A stretch of DNA of 64,000 bases, taken from NCBI RefSeq assembly GCF_025200715.1, contig NZ_CP104144.1, forward strand, positions 744,001 to 808,000, given 5' to 3'. The position numbers were made by a program, and so were the translations under genes. Of the stretch, positions 8,420 to 16,987 are shown in pieces. The stretch is from Rhizobium sullae (GTDB lineage: Bacteria > Pseudomonadota > Alphaproteobacteria > Rhizobiales > Rhizobiaceae). Every line of letters starts with the position of its first letter. Position 1 is the first letter of the stretch. The notes beneath the pieces were generated by a model. The model had not been told where the DNA came from. It did not search any database and saw only the letters and a program-made list of their open reading frames with translations.

Positions 8420-9541
8420 TCATTTGTTGTATGGGTCAGCCGCATCGCGCAGGCCGTCGCCGAGAAGGTTGAGCGCCATAACCGCGACGACGACGGCCGC
8501 GCCCGGCAGGAAGAGCCATGGCGCCGTGGCGATCGAGCGGATGTTTTGAGCCTCGCGCAAAAGCACACCCCAGGAGATGGTCGGCGGCTGCAGGCCGAGG
8601 CCCAGGAAGGAGAGGGAGGTCTCCGCAAGGATCATCGCCGGCACGGCGAGCGTGATCGACGCTATGATGTGGCTCGCGAAACTCGGCAGCATGTGGCGGA
8701 AGATGATGCGCCTTTCGCGAACGCCGTCCAATCTCGCGGCAGCGACGAATTCCTCGGTACGCAAAGACAGAAAGCGGCCCCGTACGACACGGGCAAGCTG
8801 CGCCCAACCGGTCAGCGACAGGATGATGGTGATCATCATGTACTGGAGCGTTGCCGGCCAGCCCTGCGGGAGCGCCGCCGCCATCGCAAGCCAGATCGGG
8901 ATCGTCGGCAGCGACAGCACGAAATCGATGACGCGCTGCATGAAGAAATCGATGCGGCCGCCGTAATAGCCGGAAATGCCGCCGAGCACGATGCCGAGCA
9001 GCAGCGAAAAGAAGACACCGACAAGGCCGATCGACAGCGAGATCTGAGAGCCCTGAACCGTCCGGCTAAAGACGTCGCGCCCGAGTCGGTCGGCGCCGAA
9101 CAGCAGAAGAGGGCTCGCCTTGTCGGACGAAGCGATCAGATGGATGTTCGTTCTAAACAAGCCGAGCACCGAATATTCATAGCCGCGCCCGAACAGCTGG
9201 ACGTCGACCCGTTTCGTCCTGTCCTCCTTGTAGATCGCCGCAAGGGTTTCCGGGTCGCGGGTGAGCTTCATCGCATAGTAGTGCAGATCGATAGAGAGGC
9301 CATTGTCCGCGTCGACGAAATGCAGCGCCTGCGGCGGATGAAAGGTCGCCCGAGCGTTCTGCAGGTTCGGATCGTTGATGGCGAAGAAGCCCGGAACGAC
9401 GGCAACGATGTACATCAGGATGGTGACGACGAGGGCAACCATGGCAAGCCGGTGCCGGCGGAAGGCCCACCAGATGAGCTGCCATTGCGAGGCGACGGCG
9501 GCACGATCTGGCGAAAGATTTGTGACAGCAATGTCGGTCAC
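8420..9541 (-). CDS. ABC importer permease, DppC/OppC type
   Basis: A 373-residue inner-membrane protein with six predicted membrane segments and the cytoplasmic EAA loop (AARLDGVRERRIIFRHMLPS). The large periplasmic stretch between about residues 55 and 130 and the motif FGADRLGRDVFSR are typical of the C-type permease of peptide/nickel-family importers. It starts with GTG at 9541 after TAGGAG. It pairs with the B-type permease 9 bases upstream; the catabolic neighbours suggest an oligosaccharide or sugar acid rather than a peptide. Confidence 0.9.
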   Translation of the reverse strand: MTDIAVTNLSPDRAAVASQWQLIWWAFRRHRLAMVALVVTILMYIVAVVPGFFAINDPNLQNARATFHPPQALHFVDADNGLSIDLHYYAMKLTRDPETLAAIYKEDRTKRVDVQLFGRGYEYSVLGLFRTNIHLIASSDKASPLLLFGADRLGRDVFSRTVQGSQISLSIGLVGVFFSLLLGIVLGGISGYYGGRIDFFMQRVIDFVLSLPTIPIWLAMAAALPQGWPATLQYMMITIILSLTGWAQLARVVRGRFLSLRTEEFVAAARLDGVRERRIIFRHMLPSFASHIIASITLAVPAMILAETSLSFLGLGLQPPTISWGVLLREAQNIRSIATAPWLFLPGAAVVVAVMALNLLGDGLRDAADPYNK

Positions 9542-9550
9542 GATCAGCTC

Positions 9551-10537
9551 CTATTCCAACCGGATGCGGGGATCGACCAGCGCAAGCAGGATGTCGCTGA
9601 TCAGCGAGCCGATCAGCGTGAGCGCGCAGATCAAAAGCACGAAGGCGCCGGCCAGATACATGTCCTGCGCCATCAGCGCCTGCAGCAACAGGGGGGCCGC
9701 CGTCGGCAGATTGAGGACGATCGCCACGACGACGGAACCGGAAATAAGGTTGGGAAGCAGCCAGGCAATCGTCGAGATGAACGGATTGAGCGCGATCCGT
9801 AAGGGATACTTCACGAGCAGCCTGAACTCCGAGAGACCCTTTGCCCGTGCCGTCGTAACGTAAGGTTTTGGCAATTCGTCAAGCATGTTCGCGCGCATGA
9901 CGCGGATCAAGCTTGCGGTCGAGGATACGGCCAGGATGATTACCGGAAGCCATATATGCGAAAACAGGTCGAGTATCTTGGCGAAGCTCCAGGGCGCAGT
10001 CTCGAACTCGGACGAAAAGAGACCGCCGACGTCCTGACCGAATTCGACGGCAGCGATATACATCAGCACGAGCGCCAGCAGGAACGAGGGGATAGCCAAT
10101 CCCAGGAAGGTGAAGGCGGTAAAAAAATAGTCGCCGATCGAATATTTACGCACGGCGGAAAAGACGCCGATCGGAAGTGCGATCGCCCAGGTGGCGATCA
10201 GCGTCGAAAGAGCAAGCACCAGCGTCAACGCAATGCGCTCCCAGATGAGGCCGGAGACCGGTTGTTGCCATTCGAAGGAGATGCCGAAGTCGCCGCGGGA
10301 AACGATGCCCCATATCCATTTGAAATATTGCACGAGCATCGGATCATCGAGGCCGAAACGCTCGCGCAATTGCGCCGCGGTATTCTGATCGATGACCTCG
10401 TTCGACGCAGCAAGCGTTGCGATATAGGTCGTGACGTAATCGCCCGGCGGGAGCTGGATAAGTACAAAGGCCAGGAAGCTGACAGCGAAAAGGGATGGGA
10501 TCATCCACAGAAGGCGTTTAGCGATGAAGACAAGCAT
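9551..10537 (-). CDS. ABC importer permease, DppB/OppB type
   Basis: A 328-residue B-type permease. It opens with the usual first membrane segment (IAKRLLWMIPSLFAVSFLAF), then the periplasmic motif RERFGLDDPMLVQYFKWI, and has an EAA loop (TTARAKGLSEFRLLVKYPLR) near residue 230. Together with the C-type partner it forms the transmembrane channel. An intercistronic hairpin lies between it and the upstream binding-protein gene. Confidence 0.9.
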   Translation of the reverse strand: MLVFIAKRLLWMIPSLFAVSFLAFVLIQLPPGDYVTTYIATLAASNEVIDQNTAAQLRERFGLDDPMLVQYFKWIWGIVSRGDFGISFEWQQPVSGLIWERIALTLVLALSTLIATWAIALPIGVFSAVRKYSIGDYFFTAFTFLGLAIPSFLLALVLMYIAAVEFGQDVGGLFSSEFETAPWSFAKILDLFSHIWLPVIILAVSSTASLIRVMRANMLDELPKPYVTTARAKGLSEFRLLVKYPLRIALNPFISTIAWLLPNLISGSVVVAIVLNLPTAAPLLLQALMAQDMYLAGAFVLLICALTLIGSLISDILLALVDPRIRLE

Positions 10538-10596
10538 GAGGCATCTCTTGCATTGAACACCGCTTCCGAAGTTTCCAGACAGCGTGCTTGAAAGAA

Positions 10597-10620
10597 GCGC
10601 CGCCCCAAAAAGGGCGGCGC
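10597..10620 (-). terminator. Intercistronic hairpin between binding protein and permease genes
   Basis: A perfect 9-bp GC stem (GCGCCGCCC at 10597-10605, GGGCGGCGC at 10612-10620) lies in the 95-base gap after the binding-protein stop. There is no strong T run on the minus strand. Such hairpins in ABC operons often protect the upstream message or partly end transcription, so that more binding protein than permease is made; that role is inferred here. Confidence 0.6.
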
Positions 10621-10632
10621 GGGAACGGCAAA

Positions 10633-12573
10633 TCAGCTCGTGAAGCTAAACTGCTGGGGCAGTGCCGGTCCCGGATTGGGCCAGGACCAGCTATCCGGCT
10701 GCTTTTCCGGCACATTGCGCAGGTTGTTGCGGATGATGCCGAAGCCGCCGACGGCAAGGCAGAGGCCGACTGTCTCGAATTCGTCAGCCGCGATGTCGAA
10801 GATCTGCTTCATGATCGCACCGCGCTTGTCGAGATCGGCGGTCGAACGGGCGCCGTCGAAGAGCTTCATGCGTGTCTTCTGACTTTCCGGCGGTTCTTCG
10901 CCGCGTGCGCCGTTCGACGTATACCAAAGCGACCACGGAATGGCGTAGCGCGAGCCTTGCGGGTGGAAGGCGAAGAAGTCGCGCGGATCAAGCATCGGAT
11001 CAAGTCCGCCCGGACCCGGCCAGACCGCCGCATCATGCGCGTTGTCGTCGCCGCGGGTATAATAGAGGGCGCGCTCGATCGTATTGACCTTCATGTCGAT
11101 GCCGATCTGCGCCCAATGCGCCTTGACCAGTTCCAAGGCATCGACGAGGTCGGGATAGAGCGTCGGAATGACGTCGACCGTGAAAAACACCTTCTGGCCG
11201 TCGGGCCGGAGGCGGAACCCGTTCCCGTCCTTCTTGTCGTAGCCTGCCTGATCCAGCATCGCGCCCGCTTTGTCAGGATCGTATTCGGTAAACTGGCGCG
11301 CGAGCTTATCGTGATACCACGGATGCTCAGGGCGGGGTCCGGCCTGGTAGCCTTCGCTCTGCCCGAAATACACGATGTCGATCAATTCTAGCCGGTTGAT
11401 TCCAAGCGAAAGCGCCTGCCTGAACGACTTGTCGACAAACATCTTGCGTAGGGCAGGATCCTTGTGGGTCATGTTGAAGTAGATCTGGCACTGCTGTGAG
11501 GCGGACGGCACCAGCGACAGTAGGCGGTAGTCGCCTTTGTCCATGTTCTGGGAGAGCGTCGGCTTGTTCGAGAGAACGCTGATATGGCGCTCCTGGATGT
11601 CGATCTTCCCGGAGATGACATTCAGCATCAGCGACTCGACGTCCTGCGAGATGCTGAAATTGATCTCATCGACATAGGGAAGCTGGTTGCCTTGGGTATC
11701 GACCTGCCAGAAATAGGGGTTCCGGGTCATGACGACGCGCGTCGCGCCGCCGCTGTAAGGCTCCTTCACGACCCATGGATCGAGCGTCGGCTTGGCCGGG
11801 TTGCCCCACCGCGATGGAATCTCGATATCGCCGCAGCGCGCGCGGAAGAGATCCGTCCAGCTGCCGGCGCCTGCCTTCGTGACGTCTTCGGCGATATTGG
11901 GATTGTATTTCGGCAGGAACTGGCTGCAATAATGCTTCGGAAAGAGTGTCGGATGCTGGCCGAGCGGCGTCGCGAGGTTTTCCAGATAGAGCGCGTTTGC
12001 CGCAGCAAAGGTGAATTTCACCGTAAAGTCATCGATCTTCTCGACATTGACGGCCTTGCCCGCAACCGACAGCTGCGCAGGCGTCGAGCTGTAGAGCTCG
12101 CTGTTCTTCACGCAGTCCTCAATGGCAAAAACGATGTCATCGGCGGTGAAAGGATGGCCATCGGACCAGCGGACCCCTTCGATGAGGTGGAAGGTAAACT
12201 GGGAGGCGTCGTCGTTGATTTCCCAACGTTCGGCGAGGTTGGGCACAACCTGCGTGAATTCCAGATTCCAGCGCACGAGGCTCTGGTTGCCGACCATGCG
12301 CAGGATGCCGTTATGGTCGGATGAACCTCGGAGCCCGCGGCGGAGAGTTCCGCCGTAAGTGCCGACCTTTTCGAGAGGCGTCACGACCATCGGCTTTTTC
12401 GGCAGCCGTTCAGCGAGCGGCGGCAGCTTTCCGTCCTTGGCAAGCTGCGCCAATGCGGGCGCTTCGCCGCCTGCCGCAGCGACGCGGCCAGCAATGGACA
12501 AGGCTGCCACTCCGGCCATGCCTCCGAGCACGGCGCGCCGAGTGACGCCGCGAGACAGTATTTCATCACGCAT
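10633..12573 (-). CDS. ABC importer solute-binding protein, family 5, Tat-exported
   Basis: A 646-residue periplasmic binding protein of the oligopeptide/nickel family. The N-terminus has a twin-arginine signal (TRRAVLGG, residues 10-17) before a hydrophobic stretch and AAAGGEAPA, so export in folded form is likely. The body has the family segments (YGGTLRRGLRG, FTFHLIEGVRWSDGHPFTADD, FRQALSLGINR). It is longer than most family members (about 530). It starts after GGGAGGG at the head of the minus-strand operon. Some close relatives bind plant oligosaccharides or oligogalacturonides, which would fit the enzymes around it. Confidence 0.88.
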   Translation of the reverse strand: MRDEILSRGVTRRAVLGGMAGVAALSIAGRVAAAGGEAPALAQLAKDGKLPPLAERLPKKPMVVTPLEKVGTYGGTLRRGLRGSSDHNGILRMVGNQSLVRWNLEFTQVVPNLAERWEINDDASQFTFHLIEGVRWSDGHPFTADDIVFAIEDCVKNSELYSSTPAQLSVAGKAVNVEKIDDFTVKFTFAAANALYLENLATPLGQHPTLFPKHYCSQFLPKYNPNIAEDVTKAGAGSWTDLFRARCGDIEIPSRWGNPAKPTLDPWVVKEPYSGGATRVVMTRNPYFWQVDTQGNQLPYVDEINFSISQDVESLMLNVISGKIDIQERHISVLSNKPTLSQNMDKGDYRLLSLVPSASQQCQIYFNMTHKDPALRKMFVDKSFRQALSLGINRLELIDIVYFGQSEGYQAGPRPEHPWYHDKLARQFTEYDPDKAGAMLDQAGYDKKDGNGFRLRPDGQKVFFTVDVIPTLYPDLVDALELVKAHWAQIGIDMKVNTIERALYYTRGDDNAHDAAVWPGPGGLDPMLDPRDFFAFHPQGSRYAIPWSLWYTSNGARGEEPPESQKTRMKLFDGARSTADLDKRGAIMKQIFDIAADEFETVGLCLAVGGFGIIRNNLRNVPEKQPDSWSWPNPGPALPQQFSFTS

Positions 12574-12683
12574 AGAGTTCCCTCCCGTTTTGTGCCGGCA
12601 CGACTGTGATCAACCGGCGCGACGAGCCCCCTACCCGTCGCAAGGCGCTCTTCTTAACGCCGTGGGCCGACCATAGACACCTT

Positions 12684-12720
12684 CTCAAATAATTACAAGA
12701 GTTGACAGATAATGACAGAT
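12684..12720. promoter_or_regulatory. Shared control region of the two divergent operons
   Basis: Within the 215-base gap between divergent genes there is an imperfect palindrome at 12684-12701 (CTC, core TAATTA, GAG), directly followed by TTGACA at 12702-12707 and a direct repeat TGACAGAT at 12703-12710 and 12713-12720. On the minus strand TTGTAA and TATGGT are spaced 17 bases. These are candidates for the GntR operator and both promoters; none has a perfect -10 box. Confidence 0.4.
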
Positions 12721-12788
12721 TTAGTAGCCCTGCGGCATAGAAAATGGCTGTCGCTGCCGGAAAAGACCGCCTCGAGAGTGTGAAAAAC

Positions 12789-13502
12789 ATGGAACTGTCA
12801 GATGCTGTGCGCGAAAAACTGAAAGCTGTTTCGACGGCGACGCTGACGACGGTGCTGCTGAAGCGCGGCTTGAGGAACGTCTTCATTTGCGGCGTGCACA
12901 AGATCAATCCGCGGGCCCCGCGCCTGGTCGGCCCTGCCTTCACGCTGCGCTACATTCCCGCCCGCGAGGACATCGATCACCTTGGCGTCTTTGCCGATCG
13001 GAGCCATCCGCAGCGCCGCGCCATCGAGGAGTGTCCGCCGGGCTGCGTGCTGGTCATCGACAGCCGCAAGGATCCTTCTGCGGCATCGGCCGGCGGTATT
13101 CTGATTACGCGCCTTTTCAAGCGGGGTGCGGCCGGCGTCGTCACAGACGGCGGTTTCCGGGATACGCCGGATATCGCCGCTTTGCCGTTCGCCGCTTATC
13201 ACGCGACACCATCGGCGCCGACGAACTTGGTGCGCCATCATGCGCTCGACATCAATCAGCCGATCGGCTGCGGCGATGTGCCCGTCTACCCAGCCGATAT
13301 CATGGTTGGCGACAACGAGGGCGTGGTCGTCATCCCCGCTGCGATGGCCGAGGAGGTGGCAAACGAGGCCTTCGAGCAGACGGTCTTCGAAGACTTCGTC
13401 GAGGAGCGGGTGCAGGCCGGGCAAGGCATATTCGGCCTTTACCCTCCCGGCGAGGAGGCAGCCGCGGAATTTGCTGCCTGGCGGCAGAAAGAAGGGCGAT
13501 GA
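12789..13502 (+). CDS. RraA-like / HMG-aldolase family protein
   Basis: A 237-residue protein of the RraA-like fold, with the glycine-rich active-site loop and the Arg-Asp pair (VVTDGGFRDTPDI). Family members act as class II pyruvate aldolases on 4-hydroxy-4-methyl-2-oxoglutarate and similar acids; others bind RNase E. Here a role on a keto-acid sugar intermediate is more likely because it heads a uronate operon. The ATG at 12789 gives the usual family start (MELSDAVREKLKAVSTATLT); an in-frame ATG at 12744 is possible. Neither has a good ribosome site. Confidence 0.8.
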   Translation: MELSDAVREKLKAVSTATLTTVLLKRGLRNVFICGVHKINPRAPRLVGPAFTLRYIPAREDIDHLGVFADRSHPQRRAIEECPPGCVLVIDSRKDPSAASAGGILITRLFKRGAAGVVTDGGFRDTPDIAALPFAAYHATPSAPTNLVRHHALDINQPIGCGDVPVYPADIMVGDNEGVVVIPAAMAEEVANEAFEQTVFEDFVEERVQAGQGIFGLYPPGEEAAAEFAAWRQKEGR

Positions 13503-14215
13503 TGAAACTGTTGGCCGTTGCCGATTCGAACAGGGGCGCAACGCGCTTCAGCGACATCATCTACGAGAAGATCGTGGGGATGATTGCGGACGGAAACTTT
13601 CCGGTGAATGAGCGGTTGCCGCCGGAATCGAAGCTCGCCGTCATGTTCGGCGCATCAAGGCCTGTCGTGCGCGAAGCGCTCGAGCGTTTGAGGGCTGACG
13701 GACTGGTCGTCTCGCGCAAGGGTTCAGGCTCCTACGTGCGGCAACGACCGGATTCGTCCATGCTGAAAATGGTCCCGGTCGGCTCCCTTGCCGACGTGCA
13801 GCGTTTTTTCGAATTCCGCGCCGGCCTCGAGGCCGAGGCCGCGGAGCTTGCCGCACGCAACTGGCAGCCGGCCGACAAGGAGCGGATAACCGCCGCGCTC
13901 TTTGCTATCGAACAATGTCTGCGGGACGGCAAACTTGGCGCCGAGGAGGACCAGGCGCTTCACGATGCGATTGCCATGGCAACCGGAAACCAGTTCCACA
14001 TCACGGTTCGCGAGTGGTTCAGGCCGCATTTCGCCATCGGGCACTCGGTGACGCGAAGCCTGAGCCTCAAGCGGACGCCCGAACAGATACGCAGCGTCCA
14101 AGACGAGCACGCGGTGATCGTGGAGGCAATCTTCGCGCGCAACGAAGCCGAGGCCCATGACGCGATGAAAAGACACATACTGAATGCGCGCGCCCGCATG
14201 TTCCAGGGGGTTTGA
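13499..14215 (+). CDS. GntR-family regulator, FadR subfamily
   Basis: A 238-residue regulator with an N-terminal winged helix-turn-helix (about 14-78: FSDIIYEKIVGMIADGNFP, then RPVVREALERLRADGLVVSR) and an all-helical FCD ligand-binding domain to the end. FCD domains commonly bind organic or sugar acids. The start overlaps the upstream stop (ATGATGA). It probably represses one or both divergent operons and is released by a uronate or an intermediate; the intergenic region near 12.68-12.72 kb is the likely target. Confidence 0.9.
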   Translation: MMKLLAVADSNRGATRFSDIIYEKIVGMIADGNFPVNERLPPESKLAVMFGASRPVVREALERLRADGLVVSRKGSGSYVRQRPDSSMLKMVPVGSLADVQRFFEFRAGLEAEAAELAARNWQPADKERITAALFAIEQCLRDGKLGAEEDQALHDAIAMATGNQFHITVREWFRPHFAIGHSVTRSLSLKRTPEQIRSVQDEHAVIVEAIFARNEAEAHDAMKRHILNARARMFQGV

Positions 14216-14238
14216 GCGATGTTGGGGAGGAAGGGACG

Positions 14239-15069
14239 ATGAAACGGCTGGCTCTCACAGGCGCTGCCGGACGCATAGGGACGTTGCTGCGCCCGCTTCT
14301 TCGGCCGTATGTCGAGCACGTGCGCCTGATCGATTTCCATGAACCTGCCCGGCTCGGTGAAAATGAAAGCTTCGTCAGGGCTGACCTTACAAGGCTCGAT
14401 GAGGCAACGGCCGCCCTTGAGGATGTTGATGGCGTCGTCCATCTGGCCGGCATTGCAAGCGGCATCGACATGAACGCCATTTTGCAGGCGAACGTGCTTG
14501 GGACATACAATCTCTACGAGGCCGCACGGATCAACAGCGTCCGGCGGGTCGTCTACGCATCGAGCAATCACGCCACGGGCTTTTATCCGCGCGGCCAGAT
14601 CGTGTCTCCGCTGGATCCTATGCGCCCGGACAGCCCTTATGGGCTTTCCAAATGCTGGGGCGAACTGGTGGGAGGGCTTTACTACGACACCTGCGGCATT
14701 CGCACTTTTTCCATCCGCATCGGCAACGCCGGAACCTACCCTAACAGCGAGCGGTCGGTGGCAATCTGGATCAGTGCGCGGGATCTGGCGCAATTGGTCA
14801 GGATCGGCCTATCCCACCCGCTTATCGCCGCAACAGTGGTCTACGGCGTTTCCGATACCGAGGAGCCCTGGTGGGACAACGAGGTCGCGGCCAAATTGGG
14901 CTATCAGCCGCAAGACCGCCCGCGGGATCATGCGCGCATCGAGGAGCCGTCAGAAGGGCCGGTTGCTCTTGCGTTCCAGGGCGGAGGGTTCTGTGAGATC
15001 AATCACGACGGCATCATCCGCACGCGGGACGCCGAGGGTTTGGCCAAGAGCCTGGAGACGGTTCCGTGA
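14239..15069 (+). CDS. udh: Uronate dehydrogenase (short-chain dehydrogenase family)
   Basis: A 276-residue protein close in pattern to the Agrobacterium uronate dehydrogenase. It has the NAD-binding glycine motif (TGAAGRIG, residues 7-14), the segment YASSNHATGFYP (106-117) and the catalytic Y134-x3-K138 (SPYGLSKCWGE). The enzyme oxidises D-galacturonate or D-glucuronate with NAD to the aldaro-lactone. The ATG at 14239 follows GGAGGAAGGG and gives the family start MKRLALTGAAG. The next gene encodes a lactonase, which fits the product. Some drift from the known enzyme means the preferred uronate is open. Confidence 0.85.
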   Translation: MKRLALTGAAGRIGTLLRPLLRPYVEHVRLIDFHEPARLGENESFVRADLTRLDEATAALEDVDGVVHLAGIASGIDMNAILQANVLGTYNLYEAARINSVRRVVYASSNHATGFYPRGQIVSPLDPMRPDSPYGLSKCWGELVGGLYYDTCGIRTFSIRIGNAGTYPNSERSVAIWISARDLAQLVRIGLSHPLIAATVVYGVSDTEEPWWDNEVAAKLGYQPQDRPRDHARIEEPSEGPVALAFQGGGFCEINHDGIIRTRDAEGLAKSLETVP

Positions 15070-15944
15070 CGGCGCCGCGGACCATCCATCCGGAAGTCCG
15101 TCCGATGCTGCAGCAACCGCTGGGCGTCGGCGAATCGCCGGTATGGGACGAGAAGACCGGATATCTTTGGCTCGTAGACATCCAGGCGCCGGCTATCGTC
15201 CGGCTTTCGGCGCAGGGGAAGATCGACAGCTTCCGAATGCCTTCGGCGATCGGCAGCCTTGGGCTTTGCCGTGACCGCCGTATCGTTGTTGCCCTAAGAT
15301 CGGGCATTCACCTTTTCGACCCCGCTTCCGGAAGCCTCGAGTTTTTATGCGATCCAGTGGGGAGAGGCGTAAATTGCCGCCTCAACGATGGCAAGGTTGG
15401 CCCTGACGGCCATTTCTGGGTCGGGTCGATGAGCGAAGCCAAGCCGCAGGTCAATGATGCGGCGCTTTACCGGGTGAGCTCCGATGGCATGGCGCGGACC
15501 ATCGCAACAGGATTGACCAGCTCCAACGGCCTTGCCTGGTCGCCAGACGGCCGGCGGATGTATCACTCCGACAGCCGCCAATGCTTCCTGCAGGCTTTTG
15601 ATTTCGATCCGGCCACAGGCGAGCCCGGAAACGCCGGACGGCTTCGGGTCTTCACGGAGGAGGAGGGCCGGCCGGACGGCGCCGCAACCGACCGGGACGG
15701 CACCTATTGGAGTGCAGGCGTTTCTGCGGGCCGGCTCAACCGGATTTCTCCAGGTGGCGACATCGTCGAGATTTATATTCTGCCGGTCGCCGCACCAACG
15801 ATGCCCTGCTTCGGCGGGCCGGATATGCGGACGCTCTTCGTCACTAGCCTGTCGAGCGATCGCAGCGGCCATTTCGAAGCGGGTACGGTCATCGCCTTTG
15901 ACGTGGATGCGGAGGGCCTGCCGCCCTTCCGGTTCAGCAATTGA
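15066..15944 (+). CDS. SMP-30/gluconolactonase family lactonase
   Basis: A 292-residue six-bladed beta-propeller of the SMP-30 family. Metal-binding landmarks are the N-terminal Glu (GVGESPVW), RLNDGKVGPDG in the middle, SNGLAWSPDG, and the Asp in GRPDGAATD. The family opens sugar lactones using a divalent metal. It starts with GTG overlapping the uronate dehydrogenase stop (GTGA), so translation is coupled; it probably hydrolyses the aldaro-lactone made by that enzyme. Confidence 0.88.
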   Translation: MTAPRTIHPEVRPMLQQPLGVGESPVWDEKTGYLWLVDIQAPAIVRLSAQGKIDSFRMPSAIGSLGLCRDRRIVVALRSGIHLFDPASGSLEFLCDPVGRGVNCRLNDGKVGPDGHFWVGSMSEAKPQVNDAALYRVSSDGMARTIATGLTSSNGLAWSPDGRRMYHSDSRQCFLQAFDFDPATGEPGNAGRLRVFTEEEGRPDGAATDRDGTYWSAGVSAGRLNRISPGGDIVEIYILPVAAPTMPCFGGPDMRTLFVTSLSSDRSGHFEAGTVIAFDVDAEGLPPFRFSN

Positions 15945-15966
15945 TGGAAGGGAACAGGGAAAGAAG

Positions 15967-16896
15967 ATGAGCATCGCAACCATGCGTCAAGCGCTTAGGG
16001 GCGTGTCGGGTGTTCCCGTGACGGCCTATGACGGAAATGGCGAGGTCGAACCCCGGACCACGGCTATGGTCTATAGACGGGTGGCGATCGCTGGCATTCA
16101 CAATATCGTCGCTGCAGGAAACACCGGCGAATTCTACGCTTTGACCCCGGAGGAGATCCGCAGCGTGCACGAAGCTGCGGTTTCCGGCGTTGACGGCAGA
16201 GCCCCTGTGACGGCCGCAATCGGCAGGTCGCTGCGCGAAGCAATCCGGATGGCCAAGGATGCAGCCGCGATCGGTGCAACTGCGGTCATGTCACACCAGC
16301 CCGTCGATCCCTTTGCCGCGCCGTGCGCGCAGATCGACTATTTCTGCAGTCTTGCGGACGCTTCGCCTTTGCCGCTGGTTGCCTATGTGCGGGCGGACGG
16401 CTTCAATGTCGACGACATGGTCCGTCTTGCAGCCCACGGCAATATTGCCGGCATCAAGTTCGCGACGCCGGATCTGATGCTTCTCTCCAGGGCCATAGCA
16501 GCGTCGGATCCGGCGGGAGCGCTGTTCGTCTGCGGCCTTGCAGAAAGCTGGGCGCTGTCCTTCACGGCCGCTGGTGCGCGGGGCTTCACATCCGGCCTTG
16601 TCAACGTTGCGCCACAGTTGTCGCTTGCGGTCCACGATGCACTGGCCAAGGGCGATTTCGAAGCTGCACGCGCCATCATCAATCGGCTCGAGCCTTTTGA
16701 GCGCATGCGGACGAAATTCCGCAACGGCGCGAATGTTACGGTCGTAAAGGAGGCTGTGGCGCGTTCCGGCCTCAACGTCGGACCGGTGCGCGTGCCGGGA
16801 CTGCCGCTGCTTGATCAAAAGGATCGCGAAGAATTGGTTCGCCTGCTCAAGGGCTGGGAGGTCGCAGGCGATATCCTTGCGCCTGCGGACCAATAG
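15967..16896 (+). CDS. DapA-family aldolase/dehydratase
   Basis: A 309-residue class I aldolase-type barrel. The Schiff-base lysine is K164 (AGIKFATPD), the catalytic tyrosine Y140 (LVAYVRADG) and the carboxylate-binding loop GNTGEF is at 51-56. The C-terminal NVGPVRVPGLPL resembles 5-keto-4-deoxy-glucarate dehydratases. In this operon it would convert the keto-deoxy-aldarate to 2-oxoglutarate semialdehyde or cleave a keto-deoxy acid. A GGGAA ribosome site precedes the ATG at 15967. Confidence 0.85.
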   Translation: MSIATMRQALRGVSGVPVTAYDGNGEVEPRTTAMVYRRVAIAGIHNIVAAGNTGEFYALTPEEIRSVHEAAVSGVDGRAPVTAAIGRSLREAIRMAKDAAAIGATAVMSHQPVDPFAAPCAQIDYFCSLADASPLPLVAYVRADGFNVDDMVRLAAHGNIAGIKFATPDLMLLSRAIAASDPAGALFVCGLAESWALSFTAAGARGFTSGLVNVAPQLSLAVHDALAKGDFEAARAIINRLEPFERMRTKFRNGANVTVVKEAVARSGLNVGPVRVPGLPLLDQKDREELVRLLKGWEVAGDILAPADQ

Positions 16897-16987
16897 GTTT
16901 CCGCGCAGGCGGCAGGCTGAGTTTGAATTCATAACTGAAGGCAAAAGGCGCCGAAACTGCTGCGCCGCGAGATTGGGAGGTCTTGAG

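Noticed and set aside
8024..9802. Long open frame of 592 codons on the plus strand
   Set aside because: It lies opposite the importer ATPase and permease genes, is rich in Arg, Gln and Asp as expected for the reverse of GC-rich coding DNA, and matches no family.
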